Shown: positions 8,355 to 17,259 of the stretch, piece by piece
Numbering within the stretch: position 1 is the stretch's first letter
How the letters are laid out: every line of letters starts with the position of its first letter
Source of the DNA: Marisimplicoccus sp964437815
Lineage (GTDB): Bacteria; Bacteroidota; Bacteroidia; Flavobacteriales; Flavobacteriaceae
Length of the DNA stretch: 64,000 bases
Direction: 5' to 3'
NCBI GenBank assembly: GCA_964437815.1
Contig: CAYTIE010000001.1
Coordinates: 1-64,000 of the forward strand
Program-made: the position numbers and the translations under genes
The notes under the pieces: model-generated
Told to the model about the DNA's origin: nothing
The model's input: the letters and a program-made list of their open reading frames with translations, nothing else
Databases searched by the model: none

Positions 8355-9938
8355 TTAAATGTTTTTAAACTCTATAGAAAATTTTGTACCTACTCCTTTT
8401 TTACTATCAACCTTTATAATTCCATTGTGAAAATCAACTATTTTCTTAACATATGATAACCCAAGTCCATGACCCTTGATATTATGGATATCTCCATTTT
8501 GTTCTCTAAAAAACTTTTCAAAAATCATTTTTTGGGTAGATTTATCCATACCTATACCCCTATCTTCAATACATAACAAAATTTTATCTTCTATTGTATT
8601 TGATGTAAAATTAATAACTGGAGAATTTTTAGAATATTTAATAGCATTATCGAGAATGTTAATTATAATATTTTCAAGATGATTTTTATTTCCCTTAATA
8701 TATCTATTTATTGCATTTAATCTTAAATTAATCTTACCTTTCTTACTTCCTATTAAAAGCTTAACATGCTCTGTAGCATCTTCAATTACTTCATGAAGAT
8801 CAATATCATCCATTTTAAGGGGGTTAGAACTTTTTTCAAGCTGAGAGATCCGTAATATATTTTCAACCTGAGAAAGCATTCTAGAATTCTCTTCTCTAAT
8901 CATTCCTAGGTATGAATTTGTCTTTTTAGTTACATTATTTTTCTCATTGCTAGAAATTGAGTCAAGCGCAAGATTTATTGTTGCAATTGGTGTTTTAAAT
9001 TCATGAGATATATTATTAATAAAATCATTTTTTATTTCAGATAATTTTTTCTGTTTTAATATTTGATATAAAGCACCTGAGGATATAATTATAAGAACTA
9101 ATGTTAATAAAAATGATAATGATGCTATTCCAATAATTCCTGATAAAACATATTCTCTTTTTTCAGGAAAAGAAACTACTAGGTCATATTTAACATTACT
9201 CAACTTATCATCAAAAAAGGGAATTGTATACTTTGGCCCTGATTGAACTTCAAGATAATTATTTGATTTTATCTTTGTTGACAATCCATTACTATATATA
9301 CCAAATTCATATGGAGTGGTAATATTTCTCTCTTGAAAGCTTTGATCTAATAATACTTGTATTTCTCTAGAAGTAGTTCTCTTATGAATTGGGAGAGATG
9401 AAGCGTATTCCTCAAATGCAGATTTATATTTTTCAAACTTGAAGACATCTATATCCTCTACACTTTTAATTTTAGAAATTGAAGAGTTTAGAGTGTTTTC
9501 TCTTCTGTCAAAAATATTTTTATTTAAAATTGTTGTTTTAACAGCTTTATAATCTTTAACTTTTTGATCTGTATCTGAATTACTTACAAGATTGTCAGGT
9601 ATGCTAATATTATAATCTTCTTCAAGAATTCCATAAGCAAAAAATGTAGATAGGTTTGTAGATTGGTCTTCATCAAGAAAAAGAAAAACATCCGTAAAAT
9701 TTGATTCATTTGGAGCTCCTATTGAATCTATTAACATTTGGTAGGCATTAACGTAATCATTCAGCTCTCTATTCTTAACCTCTAATGAAACTTCTCTAAT
9801 GGATGTATTAACGGAAAGTGAGAATTCTTCTTCTTTATTTTCCCAAGAAGAATATATCCAATAACCTTGAAGGAAAATTATTCCTATCAAAGAAAAGGTC
9901 ATCAATGCAACAAGTGATATAAAATTTTTTCTGCTCAC
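8355..9938 (-). CDS. Membrane sensor histidine kinase
   Basis: The 527-residue protein has a transmembrane helix near residues 7-28, a roughly 235-residue periplasmic sensor region with no recognised fold, and a second membrane helix near 266-292. The HisKA domain follows, with the phosphorylated H312 in SHEFKTPIA, then an HATPase_c domain with N-box ILDNAIKYS and glycine motifs DRGIGMD and GHGLGLSYVK. It autophosphorylates and passes phosphate to the adjacent response regulator. The large periplasmic domain should define the stimulus, but nothing in the sequence identifies it. Confidence 0.93.
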   Translation of the reverse strand: MSRKNFISLVALMTFSLIGIIFLQGYWIYSSWENKEEEFSLSVNTSIREVSLEVKNRELNDYVNAYQMLIDSIGAPNESNFTDVFLFLDEDQSTNLSTFFAYGILEEDYNISIPDNLVSNSDTDQKVKDYKAVKTTILNKNIFDRRENTLNSSISKIKSVEDIDVFKFEKYKSAFEEYASSLPIHKRTTSREIQVLLDQSFQERNITTPYEFGIYSNGLSTKIKSNNYLEVQSGPKYTIPFFDDKLSNVKYDLVVSFPEKREYVLSGIIGIASLSFLLTLVLIIISSGALYQILKQKKLSEIKNDFINNISHEFKTPIATINLALDSISSNEKNNVTKKTNSYLGMIREENSRMLSQVENILRISQLEKSSNPLKMDDIDLHEVIEDATEHVKLLIGSKKGKINLRLNAINRYIKGNKNHLENIIINILDNAIKYSKNSPVINFTSNTIEDKILLCIEDRGIGMDKSTQKMIFEKFFREQNGDIHNIKGHGLGLSYVKKIVDFHNGIIKVDSKKGVGTKFSIEFKNI

Positions 9939-9964
9939 TTTTTATTTTTTTACAAAATTCGGAA

Positions 9965-9997
9965 TTTAAAATTAAAAAAATCTTAACGCAATGTTAA
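9965..9997 (-). promoter_or_regulatory. Three phased 11-bp TTAA repeats before the two-component operon
   Basis: On the minus strand, three consecutive 11-base units each begin with TTAA: TTAACATTGCG, TTAAGATTTTT and TTAATTTTAAA. They end 27 bases before the kinase start. One repeat per helical turn is the usual binding pattern of OmpR-family regulators, so this may be an autoregulatory site. The AT-rich background makes the third unit weak evidence. Confidence 0.4.
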
Positions 9998-10002
9998 TGT
10001 AT

Positions 10003-10587
10003 TTAGATACTATTTAATAGAATGCTATGGATTTTATTGACCTTATTTGGAATATCTTCCAAATTAATATTGTCAATTATAAAGTCACATTTATCTATTT
10101 TATCTTGGTCTTTCTTTTGATTATTTATTCTATCAATTGCATCTTGCCTATTACACCCATCTCTATTAATTATTCGATTAATCCGTTCCTCTTCTGGAGC
10201 TTTCACTAAAATTATTTTATCAAATTTATCTTGAGTCCCTGTCTCAAATATTATTGCAACCTCTTTAATTATATAAATATCATTTAGACCTATGCAATAA
10301 TTTGTAAAATGTTTATTAACTACTGGATGCACAATAGAATTAAGAAGATCTAGCTTTTTTTTATTTCTAAATACAATACTAGCTAATTTCTTTCTATCTA
10401 GTTTTGAATTAATATAAATGTTGTCGCCAAAAGAATTTTGTATTTTTTTCATTAGATTCTGATCAGAATCCATTAATTTTTTAGCTTCTTTATCTGCTTG
10501 ATAACAATTTACCCCTAACTCTTTAAAATGATTAATAACAGTTGATTTACCAGATCCTATACCCCCAGTTAATCCTACTAATATCAT
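10003..10587 (-). CDS. coaE: Dephospho-CoA kinase
   Basis: This enzyme catalyses the last step of coenzyme A synthesis, phosphorylating the 3'-hydroxyl of dephospho-CoA. The 194-residue product has the P-loop GLTGGIGSGKS at residues 5-15, the CYQADKEAK segment with the catalytic-region aspartate, and the IVHPVV motif of the family. The lid region includes RINRIINRDG. Its start overlaps the fabI stop by 4 bases (ATGA), so it is probably translationally coupled to fabI. Confidence 0.94.
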   Translation of the reverse strand: MILVGLTGGIGSGKSTVINHFKELGVNCYQADKEAKKLMDSDQNLMKKIQNSFGDNIYINSKLDRKKLASIVFRNKKKLDLLNSIVHPVVNKHFTNYCIGLNDIYIIKEVAIIFETGTQDKFDKIILVKAPEEERINRIINRDGCNRQDAIDRINNQKKDQDKIDKCDFIIDNINLEDIPNKVNKIHSILLNSI

Positions 10588-11399
10588 TTATTTTTAAGTT
10601 TATCAATTATTTCTTGGCTAACTCCAACATTTGAAAACCCACCATCATTATATAGGTTCTGCAATGTAACTTTTCTTGTGTAGTCACTAAATAAAGAAAT
10701 AGTATAATCAGCACATTCTTCTGCACTAGCATTGCCAAGAGGAGATGTTAATTCGGCATAATTTAAAAAATCCTCTAAACCTTTTACTCCTTTTCCAGCA
10801 GTTGTGGGAGTTGGAGACTGAGATATAGTATTAACTCTAACTTTCTTCTCTTTCCCAAAATAATAACCAAAACTCCTTGCTATAGATTCTAAATAAGCTT
10901 TATTATCTGCCATGTCATTATAATTTGGAAAAGTTCTCTGAGAAGCTATATAAGTTAATGCTACAATACTACCCCATTCATTCATAGCGTCTAATTTAAA
11001 AAGAGTCTGCATCATCTTATGGAAGGAAACTGCAGATACATCCCAACCCTTAGTCATCCAATCATGGTTTAAATCAGTATATTCTTTACCTTTTCTGACA
11101 TTAACTGACATACCTATTGAATGAAGAATAAAATCTAATTTAGAACCTAAATCATTCATTGCACTCTCAACAAGGTTTTCCAGATCTTCTATGCTCGTTG
11201 CATCAGCTGGAATAACTTTTGATTCTGTCTTGTTTGCAAGTTCTTTTATATTTCCCATTCTTATTGCAACAGGAGCATTTGTTAAGACAAACCTACCCCC
11301 TTCATCATAAATCTTATTTGCAGTAACCCAAGCTATTGAACTTTCATCAAGAGCTCCAAAAATTATACCTTTTTTACCTTTAAGAATAGAATTTGACAT
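10584..11399 (-). CDS. fabI: Enoyl-[acyl-carrier-protein] reductase (NADH), FabI type
   Basis: FabI reduces the enoyl-ACP double bond in the last step of each fatty-acid elongation cycle. The 271-residue short-chain dehydrogenase-fold protein has the FabI-specific nucleotide-binding start GALDESSIAW, the LHSIG segment, and the catalytic pair Y160 and K167 (Y-x6-K spacing, distinctive for FabI) in YNDMADNKAYLES. Its ATG shares a base with the stop codon of a small membrane ORF upstream and its stop overlaps coaE, so the three genes look like one transcription unit. Confidence 0.96.
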   Translation of the reverse strand: MSNSILKGKKGIIFGALDESSIAWVTANKIYDEGGRFVLTNAPVAIRMGNIKELANKTESKVIPADATSIEDLENLVESAMNDLGSKLDFILHSIGMSVNVRKGKEYTDLNHDWMTKGWDVSAVSFHKMMQTLFKLDAMNEWGSIVALTYIASQRTFPNYNDMADNKAYLESIARSFGYYFGKEKKVRVNTISQSPTPTTAGKGVKGLEDFLNYAELTSPLGNASAEECADYTISLFSDYTRKVTLQNLYNDGGFSNVGVSQEIIDKLKNK

Positions 11400-11479
11400 T
11401 ATTTCTTCTTTTTATCAAGTATTATAATCATAATAACTAATCCTAACATCATCAAAGCTATAAGTAAACCTTTATTCAT
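11399..11479 (-). CDS. Small single-pass membrane peptide, 26 residues
   Basis: Reading from the ATG at 11479 gives MNKGLLIALM, then a hydrophobic stretch, ending LDKKKK: one transmembrane helix of about 19 residues with a short polybasic tail. The stop codon shares its last base with the fabI start (TAATG), a junction expected of a coupled operon rather than of chance. It lies between recN and fabI. No function is known to me. Being so short, it could be fortuitous, but the membrane-helix composition and exact junction favour a real gene. Confidence 0.5.
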   Translation of the reverse strand: MNKGLLIALMMLGLVIMIIILDKKKK

Positions 11480-11494
11480 ACTATAAAGATACAC

Positions 11495-13147
11495 TTAATT
11501 CAGTAACTGATTAGCAAGTTCTTTAGCAGATTTATTTAGTTTTTTACCTGATAACATTTCTGCAATTTCACTAACTCTATCAGATTTATTTAATAGTTTA
11601 ATATCTGTTATAGTTCTATTTTTATCCTCATACTTAAAGACTTTAAAATGATTATCTCCCTTTGATGCAACTTGAGGCAAATGAGTTATTGTTAAAACCT
11701 GCATATTTCTAGACATACTATACATTAAATTAGCCACTTTTGAGGAAACAATTCCTGATACACCAGTGTCAATTTCATCAAAAATTATAGCTGAAAGCTT
11801 TTTATATTTTGATAAAATACTTTTAATTGATAGCATAATTCTTGAAATTTCTCCTCCAGACACAATATTTTTTAATTCATTATACTTCGTTCCTTTGTTA
11901 CCCTTAAAAAGAAAGTCAACCAAAGAGTTACCATTGTTTGTCAATTCTTCAGATTCAGATATGTCAATTTTAATTTTTGAATTTTCCATTCCTAAATCTT
12001 TAAAATTATTATTCATTTTCTGAATAAAAACTGGAATTGCTTCTTTTCTCCCTTGGTGAAGCTTATTTGCTAGTATATTTAATCTTTTTATAATTTTCTC
12101 TTTTTTTAAATTCAATTTTGATATTGTCTTGTCAAAATTATTATGGTCATCAATTTTCTTTAATAAGTCATTCTTTATTTCAATCAACTCATCAATAGAA
12201 TTAACCCTATGCTTGTTTTGCAACGAATAGATTAAATCTAAACTTTCCTTCAAAACATCTGATTGAGTATCTTTAGATTCAAGGTTTTTAATGTAAGTCT
12301 GATAATCATTAGTAAGATCAATTAAGTCATCCTTTATGTCAATAAATTTATCTCTAAAACTTTCAAGTTTAGAAGAGTTCTTTGAGATTTTATTTATTTC
12401 CCTTATATAGAATGAAAGCTTATCATTTATACCTATTTCATCATTATTAATTTCATTAATAATATTGACTGAAATTATTAAAGTTTCTTCAAGATTATCT
12501 AGTTCTCTAACCTGTTCTTTAAGTTTATCTATATCTATATCTTCTAGCTTAATTCCTTCAAATTCTTTAAGTAAATATTTGTTATAGTCACTCTGTTCAT
12601 CTAGATTAAGTTTATTCTTTTCAAATTTTTCAATTTCTATTTCAATTTCTTTTAAATCATTATATTCTTTTTTATAGTCTAGAACCAACTTTTCATTATT
12701 TGCAAGAGAATCTAAAATCAGATATTTAAAATTATTATCTAATAGATTTAAGTTATTATGCTGAGAATGTACGTCTATTAAAGAATTTCCGAGTTTTGAA
12801 AGAATATCAAGATTAACAGGAGTGTCATTTATGAAAGCTCTTGATTTACCAGAAGGAATAACTTCTCTTCTCAAAATTGTTTGCTTTTCATAATCTAAAC
12901 TATTTTGATCAAAAAATGACTTAAGATTATACTCACCTATATCAAAAACAGCTTCAACAAAACATTTAATATTTTTATTTATGATTTTTGAATTATCGAC
13001 CCTTGAACCTAATACTAGTGAAAGACCACCTAAAATAATAGATTTACCAGCTCCTGTTTCACCAGTAATAGATGTCATCCCAGGTTTAAAAGACATTTCA
13101 ATAGAATCAATTAAAGCATAGTTATTTATTTTTATTTCTCTAAGCAT
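11495..13147 (-). CDS. recN: DNA repair protein RecN
   Basis: RecN is an SMC-like ATPase acting early in double-strand break repair. The 550-residue protein has Walker A GETGAGKS near residues 29-36, two long coiled-coil stretches (about 155-350), the ABC signature VSGGEISR near residue 428, and Walker B AIIFDEIDTGVSG. Length and domain order are normal. In many flavobacteria, coaBC and a DUF4835 gene separate rpoZ from recN; here recN follows rpoZ directly after an 87-base gap with a hairpin. Confidence 0.96.
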   Translation of the reverse strand: MLREIKINNYALIDSIEMSFKPGMTSITGETGAGKSIILGGLSLVLGSRVDNSKIINKNIKCFVEAVFDIGEYNLKSFFDQNSLDYEKQTILRREVIPSGKSRAFINDTPVNLDILSKLGNSLIDVHSQHNNLNLLDNNFKYLILDSLANNEKLVLDYKKEYNDLKEIEIEIEKFEKNKLNLDEQSDYNKYLLKEFEGIKLEDIDIDKLKEQVRELDNLEETLIISVNIINEINNDEIGINDKLSFYIREINKISKNSSKLESFRDKFIDIKDDLIDLTNDYQTYIKNLESKDTQSDVLKESLDLIYSLQNKHRVNSIDELIEIKNDLLKKIDDHNNFDKTISKLNLKKEKIIKRLNILANKLHQGRKEAIPVFIQKMNNNFKDLGMENSKIKIDISESEELTNNGNSLVDFLFKGNKGTKYNELKNIVSGGEISRIMLSIKSILSKYKKLSAIIFDEIDTGVSGIVSSKVANLMYSMSRNMQVLTITHLPQVASKGDNHFKVFKYEDKNRTITDIKLLNKSDRVSEIAEMLSGKKLNKSAKELANQLLN

Positions 13148-13212
13148 CTTTTTATAAATGGGATTTTATATACTATTATTCCACCAGATATGCCAATTAA
13201 TATATTTCACCT

Positions 13213-13236
13213 AAAACACTCATCTTTTAGTGTTTT
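13213..13236 (-). terminator. Hairpin downstream of rpoZ, possible terminator
   Basis: AAAACACT (13213-13220) and AGTGTTTT (13229-13236) form an 8-bp stem with an 8-base loop, touching the rpoZ stop codon. The stem's own outer T run may serve as the U tract; no further U run follows on the minus strand. It could separate the bamD-rpoZ unit from recN. Confidence 0.4.
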
Positions 13237-13567
13237 ATTTTTCTTCAGATTCCTCAGTATCTCTATAGTAAACTTTATTATCTAACCATTCTTGAATAGC
13301 AATAGCATATGGCTTTGGAAGTCTCTCATAAAATCTAGAAACTTCTATTTGTTCTTTATTCTCAAAGATCTCATCGAGATTATCATTGTGAGTAGCAAAT
13401 TCATCTAATTTATCATGAAGTTCCTTTTTTATTTCAGAATTAATTTGACTTGACCTTTTTGCGATTATTGATATTGCTTCGTAGATATTGTTTGTTTGTT
13501 TTTCAATATCACTTCTATCATAAGTCTTAGTAGTATTAGAAGCATTAGAATTTCTGTATTTATTCAT
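13235..13567 (-). CDS. rpoZ: RNA polymerase omega subunit, flavobacterial type
   Basis: The 110-residue protein matches the Bacteroidota form of omega (Rpb6 superfamily), which stabilises beta-prime in the polymerase. Family-typical segments are TYDRSDIEKQTNNIYEA, IIAKRSSQIN (equivalent of the omega VxxxRxxQL core), EIFENKEQIEVS and LPKPYAIAIQEWL. The first 15 residues are a poorly conserved tail. It follows bamD by 9 bases, a conserved arrangement in flavobacteria. Confidence 0.88.
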   Translation of the reverse strand: MNKYRNSNASNTTKTYDRSDIEKQTNNIYEAISIIAKRSSQINSEIKKELHDKLDEFATHNDNLDEIFENKEQIEVSRFYERLPKPYAIAIQEWLDNKVYYRDTEESEEK

Positions 13568-13576
13568 AGTGTTTAT

Positions 13577-14365
13577 TTAGTTAATTATTTTTTTTGCATT
13601 ATTTAATTTATATGATAAATCCTCAATAAAAATAGTCTCTGGATAATATTTTAAAAAATTAACAAGAGATCTTTCAAGTTCTGCAACTCTCTCTAATATC
13701 TTGGATTCTATACTATTTATAGCAATTTCATAAGTAGATAACCATCTATAGTATAATGCTTCCTCACGAAAAATAGTTCCTGGATAGTCTGCCATAAAAT
13801 TATCTAAAGCTTTAATTGCAGAATTATAATCTCTAATTGTATAATATTGCTTAGAAATTTCAAATTCTTTTTTTTCAATCTTATTTTGTAACTGTTCAAT
13901 TAGCTCAATTGCTTCTGATGTGAACTCAGAATTAGGATATCTATTTACGAAAATCTGAAGTTTTTCAATTGCAGTATTAGTATCATCTTGATCTAGACTA
14001 TGCGCAGGAGATAACATAAAATATGATTTCCCTTCCATAAAATAAGCATCCATAATTCTTTGGCTATTAGGGTATGATTTTATAAAATTTTCAAATTGAA
14101 TAGCAGCTAAATAATATGATTTGGTTTCAAAATATGAATTTGCAAAAAAGAATCTAAGTCTCTCACCTTGAGGTTTCCCACTATAGCTTGGCATAATTTG
14201 TTCTAATAGAGCATTTGCCCTTCTAAACTCTCCATTATCATAATATTTTTCAGCAGCAGTGTATTTATCTACTTCATTTTCTGTACTATTAAGTAATTTC
14301 TGATAATCATTACAGGAAATAGTTAAAAAGGATATTATTAAAAAAATGCCTATGAGTCTAATCAT
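13577..14365 (-). CDS. bamD: Outer membrane protein assembly lipoprotein BamD
   Basis: BamD is the essential lipoprotein partner of BamA in inserting beta-barrel proteins into the outer membrane. The 262-residue precursor has a signal peptide ending at a lipobox (FLTISC, Cys18). TPR-like helical repeats follow with typical motifs such as YYDNGEFRRANALLEQI, AAIQFENFIKSYPNS and AIKALDNFMADYPGT. It starts 51 bases after ligA on the same strand and has its own TAnnTTTG box. Confidence 0.92.
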   Translation of the reverse strand: MIRLIGIFLIISFLTISCNDYQKLLNSTENEVDKYTAAEKYYDNGEFRRANALLEQIMPSYSGKPQGERLRFFFANSYFETKSYYLAAIQFENFIKSYPNSQRIMDAYFMEGKSYFMLSPAHSLDQDDTNTAIEKLQIFVNRYPNSEFTSEAIELIEQLQNKIEKKEFEISKQYYTIRDYNSAIKALDNFMADYPGTIFREEALYYRWLSTYEIAINSIESKILERVAELERSLVNFLKYYPETIFIEDLSYKLNNAKKIIN

Positions 14366-14400
14366 TTTGCGAATGTATTAATTATATAAAATATAATTAA

Positions 14401-14408
14401 CAAATTTA
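14401..14408 (-). promoter_or_regulatory. TAnnTTTG promoter -7 box before bamD
   Basis: Minus-strand TAAATTTG matches the Bacteroidota -7 consensus exactly and lies 35 bases before the bamD ATG, in the short gap after ligA. It would allow bamD-rpoZ transcription independent of ligA. No good -33 element is seen. Confidence 0.38.
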
Positions 14409-14416
14409 TAATAAGT

Positions 14417-16417
14417 TTATGAAATTAAATTAGTGAAATCCTTTTCAGTGATAATAGGAATATTTAATTCCTGAGCCTTGCTTTTCTTTGATACCCCTAT
14501 TTTATCTCCACCAATTATAAAAGAAATACTTGATGAAACTGAAGATTTTATCTCACCTCCATTTATTTCAATTACACTAATCAATTCATCTCTTGTATAA
14601 TTTTCAAAAACTCCTGATATAACTATTTTTTTTCCTAACAGCTTATTTGAGATGCTTTTTGACTGTTTATTTTTCCTAAGGCTAAGACCCGCATTTTCAA
14701 GGTTTTGAAGAATTTTTTTATTCAAATCATTATTAAAATAAGAGACAATACTATATGCTGTTTTATCACCAATCTCATCTATTGAAGATAAAGTCTCAAA
14801 ATCCATATTAATTAAATCATATATAGAATCAATATGTTTTATAATTTTTTTTGAAGCAGATTCACCTACATATCTAATCCCAATCCCGTAGAGAACTTTT
14901 TGGAAAGATTTTGTTTTTGAATTCTCGATTCCTTTTTTTAAATTCTCAACTGACCTTTCAGCAAAACCATCCAATTTAGAAATTTTATCGTAATCTAAAT
15001 TATATATATCCGACATATCATTAAGTAGGTCTTTATCATATAGTAATCTTATAGTTTCATCCCCGAGGCCATCAATATTCATAGCCTTCCTTGAAACAAA
15101 ATGTTGAATCCTTCCAATTGCTTGAGGTCTACAATTAAGAGTATTTGGACAAAAATAGTTTGCTTCAGATTTATGTTTTTCAAGAGTTGTATTACATTCA
15201 GGGCATAAATTTGGGAAAGCAATTTCATTTTCTTCTAACCCTCTATTATTAAAATCAATACCAGTTATTTTTGGAATTATTTCACCACCTTTTTCAACAA
15301 AAACAGAGTCATCAACTCTAAGTTTATATTTTTTCATTTGATCATAACTATGCAGAGAAGCCCTTTTGACTATTGAGCCTGAAATTAAAACAGGTTCTAA
15401 ATTTGCAACTGGAGTTATTGCTCCTGTTCTTCCAACATTAAATGAAATCGAGCTTAATTTAGTTATAAGGTTTTCTGCTTTAAATTTATATGCAATTGCC
15501 CATCTAGGAAATTTAGAGGTAAATCCTAATTTTTTTTGATGATCTATGTTATTAATTTTGATTACAATACCATCTATTTCAAAAGGTAAATTTTCTCTTT
15601 CTTTGTCCCAATATTTTATAAAATCTTTTACCCCTTCTATATTATTATAAACCTTATCATAGTTTGGGACATTAAACCCCATTTCCCTTGCTAGATCAAG
15701 TAAATCAGAATGTTTGTTTATAGTTAAATTATCTGAAACTATAGAGTATAAAAAGCATTCCAATGGTCTTCTAGCTACTTCTTTAGAGTCAAGAAGTTTA
15801 ATACTACCTGAGGCAGTATTTCTTGGATTCATAAATAAAGGCTCGCCAATTAATTCTCGTTTCTTATTTAAAGCTTTAAATGAATCTGTTGGCATTATAA
15901 TTTCTCCTCTAATTTCAAATTTTTCAAAAAATTTTCCTGTTGTTAATTTTAACGGTATAGAATTTATGGTCTTCAAGTTTACTGTTATATCATCACCCTG
16001 TGTTCCGTCTCCTCTAGTAAGACCTCTAATTAGCTTTCCTCTTTCATATAAAAGATTTATAGATGCACCATCATATTTTAATTCACAACAAAATTCAAAA
16101 TCAGATATATTTAAAACTTTAACAATTCTTTTAAACCATAAATCGAGCTCTTCATCAGAGTATGTGTTATCTAAGGAATACATTGGGTATATATGTGAGT
16201 CAGAATCAAATTTTTCAGAAAGTCCACCACCAACACGAAAAGAAGGTGATTCCGGATCAGAAAACTCAGGATATTCTTTTTCAAGCTCTACTAACTCATT
16301 GAGTAGTTTGTCATATTCAAAATCAGAAATCAAGTTAGTATCAAGATTATAATAATTATGATTATGCTCAATAATTAATCTTCTTAACTCTAATATTCTA
16401 GATTCAATTTCTTTCAT
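14417..16417 (-). CDS. ligA: NAD-dependent DNA ligase
   Basis: LigA seals nicks during replication and repair using NAD+. The 666-residue protein has the N-terminal Ia domain, the adenylation lysine K114 in CELKYDGAS, and the OB fold. A four-cysteine zinc finger (CPEC...CPNTLNC) precedes the helix-hairpin-helix repeats, and a C-terminal BRCT domain (about 585-666) begins at KLLGKKIVISG. Length is normal. Its first base is shared with the end of prmC (16417), so the two genes abut and are probably co-transcribed. Confidence 0.97.
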   Translation of the reverse strand: MKEIESRILELRRLIIEHNHNYYNLDTNLISDFEYDKLLNELVELEKEYPEFSDPESPSFRVGGGLSEKFDSDSHIYPMYSLDNTYSDEELDLWFKRIVKVLNISDFEFCCELKYDGASINLLYERGKLIRGLTRGDGTQGDDITVNLKTINSIPLKLTTGKFFEKFEIRGEIIMPTDSFKALNKKRELIGEPLFMNPRNTASGSIKLLDSKEVARRPLECFLYSIVSDNLTINKHSDLLDLAREMGFNVPNYDKVYNNIEGVKDFIKYWDKERENLPFEIDGIVIKINNIDHQKKLGFTSKFPRWAIAYKFKAENLITKLSSISFNVGRTGAITPVANLEPVLISGSIVKRASLHSYDQMKKYKLRVDDSVFVEKGGEIIPKITGIDFNNRGLEENEIAFPNLCPECNTTLEKHKSEANYFCPNTLNCRPQAIGRIQHFVSRKAMNIDGLGDETIRLLYDKDLLNDMSDIYNLDYDKISKLDGFAERSVENLKKGIENSKTKSFQKVLYGIGIRYVGESASKKIIKHIDSIYDLINMDFETLSSIDEIGDKTAYSIVSYFNNDLNKKILQNLENAGLSLRKNKQSKSISNKLLGKKIVISGVFENYTRDELISVIEINGGEIKSSVSSSISFIIGGDKIGVSKKSKAQELNIPIITEKDFTNLIS

Positions 16418-17259
16418 TAAAATGCAATCTTTAAAAATCTTTTTTTACCCCTAAAATCATCCCTAAAGTTAACATCATTTAGATTATTTTCAGCAAGTAT
16501 TTGCTTTATTTCTTTGATATAAAGAGGATTAATTTCAAAATATATATCTCCATTTTTATTCAAGTTGATCTTAGAGAAATTTATTATTTTTTTATAATAT
16601 AAAAGTGGATCTTTTGATGGAGCAAATAGAGCAATTTGGGGTTCAAATTTTACATTTTTACCTATTGTTAAATTTTCATTTTTTGTTATATATGGTGGAT
16701 TTGAAACAATAATATCAAATTTTTTAGAGAAAGTCTTTTCTTCTATTATATCAAGTTCCATAAAAGTTACTTCTGAAGAAAGGCTTTTTTTATTTTTTTC
16801 ACAAACATCTAATGCTTTTTTTGAAATATCTACACCTAAAGTTTCAAAATATTTGTTATAAAAAGATAAGGTTATAGCTATACACCCTGAACCTGTTGCA
16901 ATGTCAATTACTCTTTTTTTTTCTTTTATTCCTTCATTATCCTCTAATATCCAGTTAGTTAACTCTTCAGTTTCGGGCCTTGGTATTAAAACATCTTCAT
17001 TAACATAAAATTCATTATCTAAAAAAAGTTTTTTGTTGATTATATAATCTATTGGATAATTTTTTTTCAGCTTATCTAAACTTTCTAATATTTTAGTTAT
17101 TTGAGATGCTTTTAATTTATAGTCTGGATTAAGATTAATAAAAGTAAATTCTAGACTAAAATATTCTTTTAAAAGAGTCTTAAGTAAGTAATCTGACTCT
17201 CTAATACTAAAATCATTTAAAGTTTCTCTATAAAGATTTCTTAACTCAATAAGATTCAT
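16417..17259 (-). CDS. prmC: Peptide chain release factor N5-glutamine methyltransferase
   Basis: PrmC methylates the glutamine of the GGQ motif in release factors. The 280-residue protein has an N-terminal helical domain (about 1-85), the PRPETEEL substrate-recognition segment, SAM-binding motif VIDIATGSGCIAITL, and the catalytic NPPY motif in IVSNPPYI. Upstream, the GNAT gene ends one base before its start; downstream, it abuts ligA. Confidence 0.95.
   Translation of the reverse strand: MNLIELRNLYRETLNDFSIRESDYLLKTLLKEYFSLEFTFINLNPDYKLKASQITKILESLDKLKKNYPIDYIINKKLFLDNEFYVNEDVLIPRPETEELTNWILEDNEGIKEKKRVIDIATGSGCIAITLSFYNKYFETLGVDISKKALDVCEKNKKSLSSEVTFMELDIIEEKTFSKKFDIIVSNPPYITKNENLTIGKNVKFEPQIALFAPSKDPLLYYKKIINFSKINLNKNGDIYFEINPLYIKEIKQILAENNLNDVNFRDDFRGKKRFLKIAF

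Noticed and set aside
15714..16352. Long plus-strand open frame of 212 codons
   Set aside because: It lies entirely antisense to ligA in its conserved adenylation region and has no recognisable protein features; it is a shadow frame.
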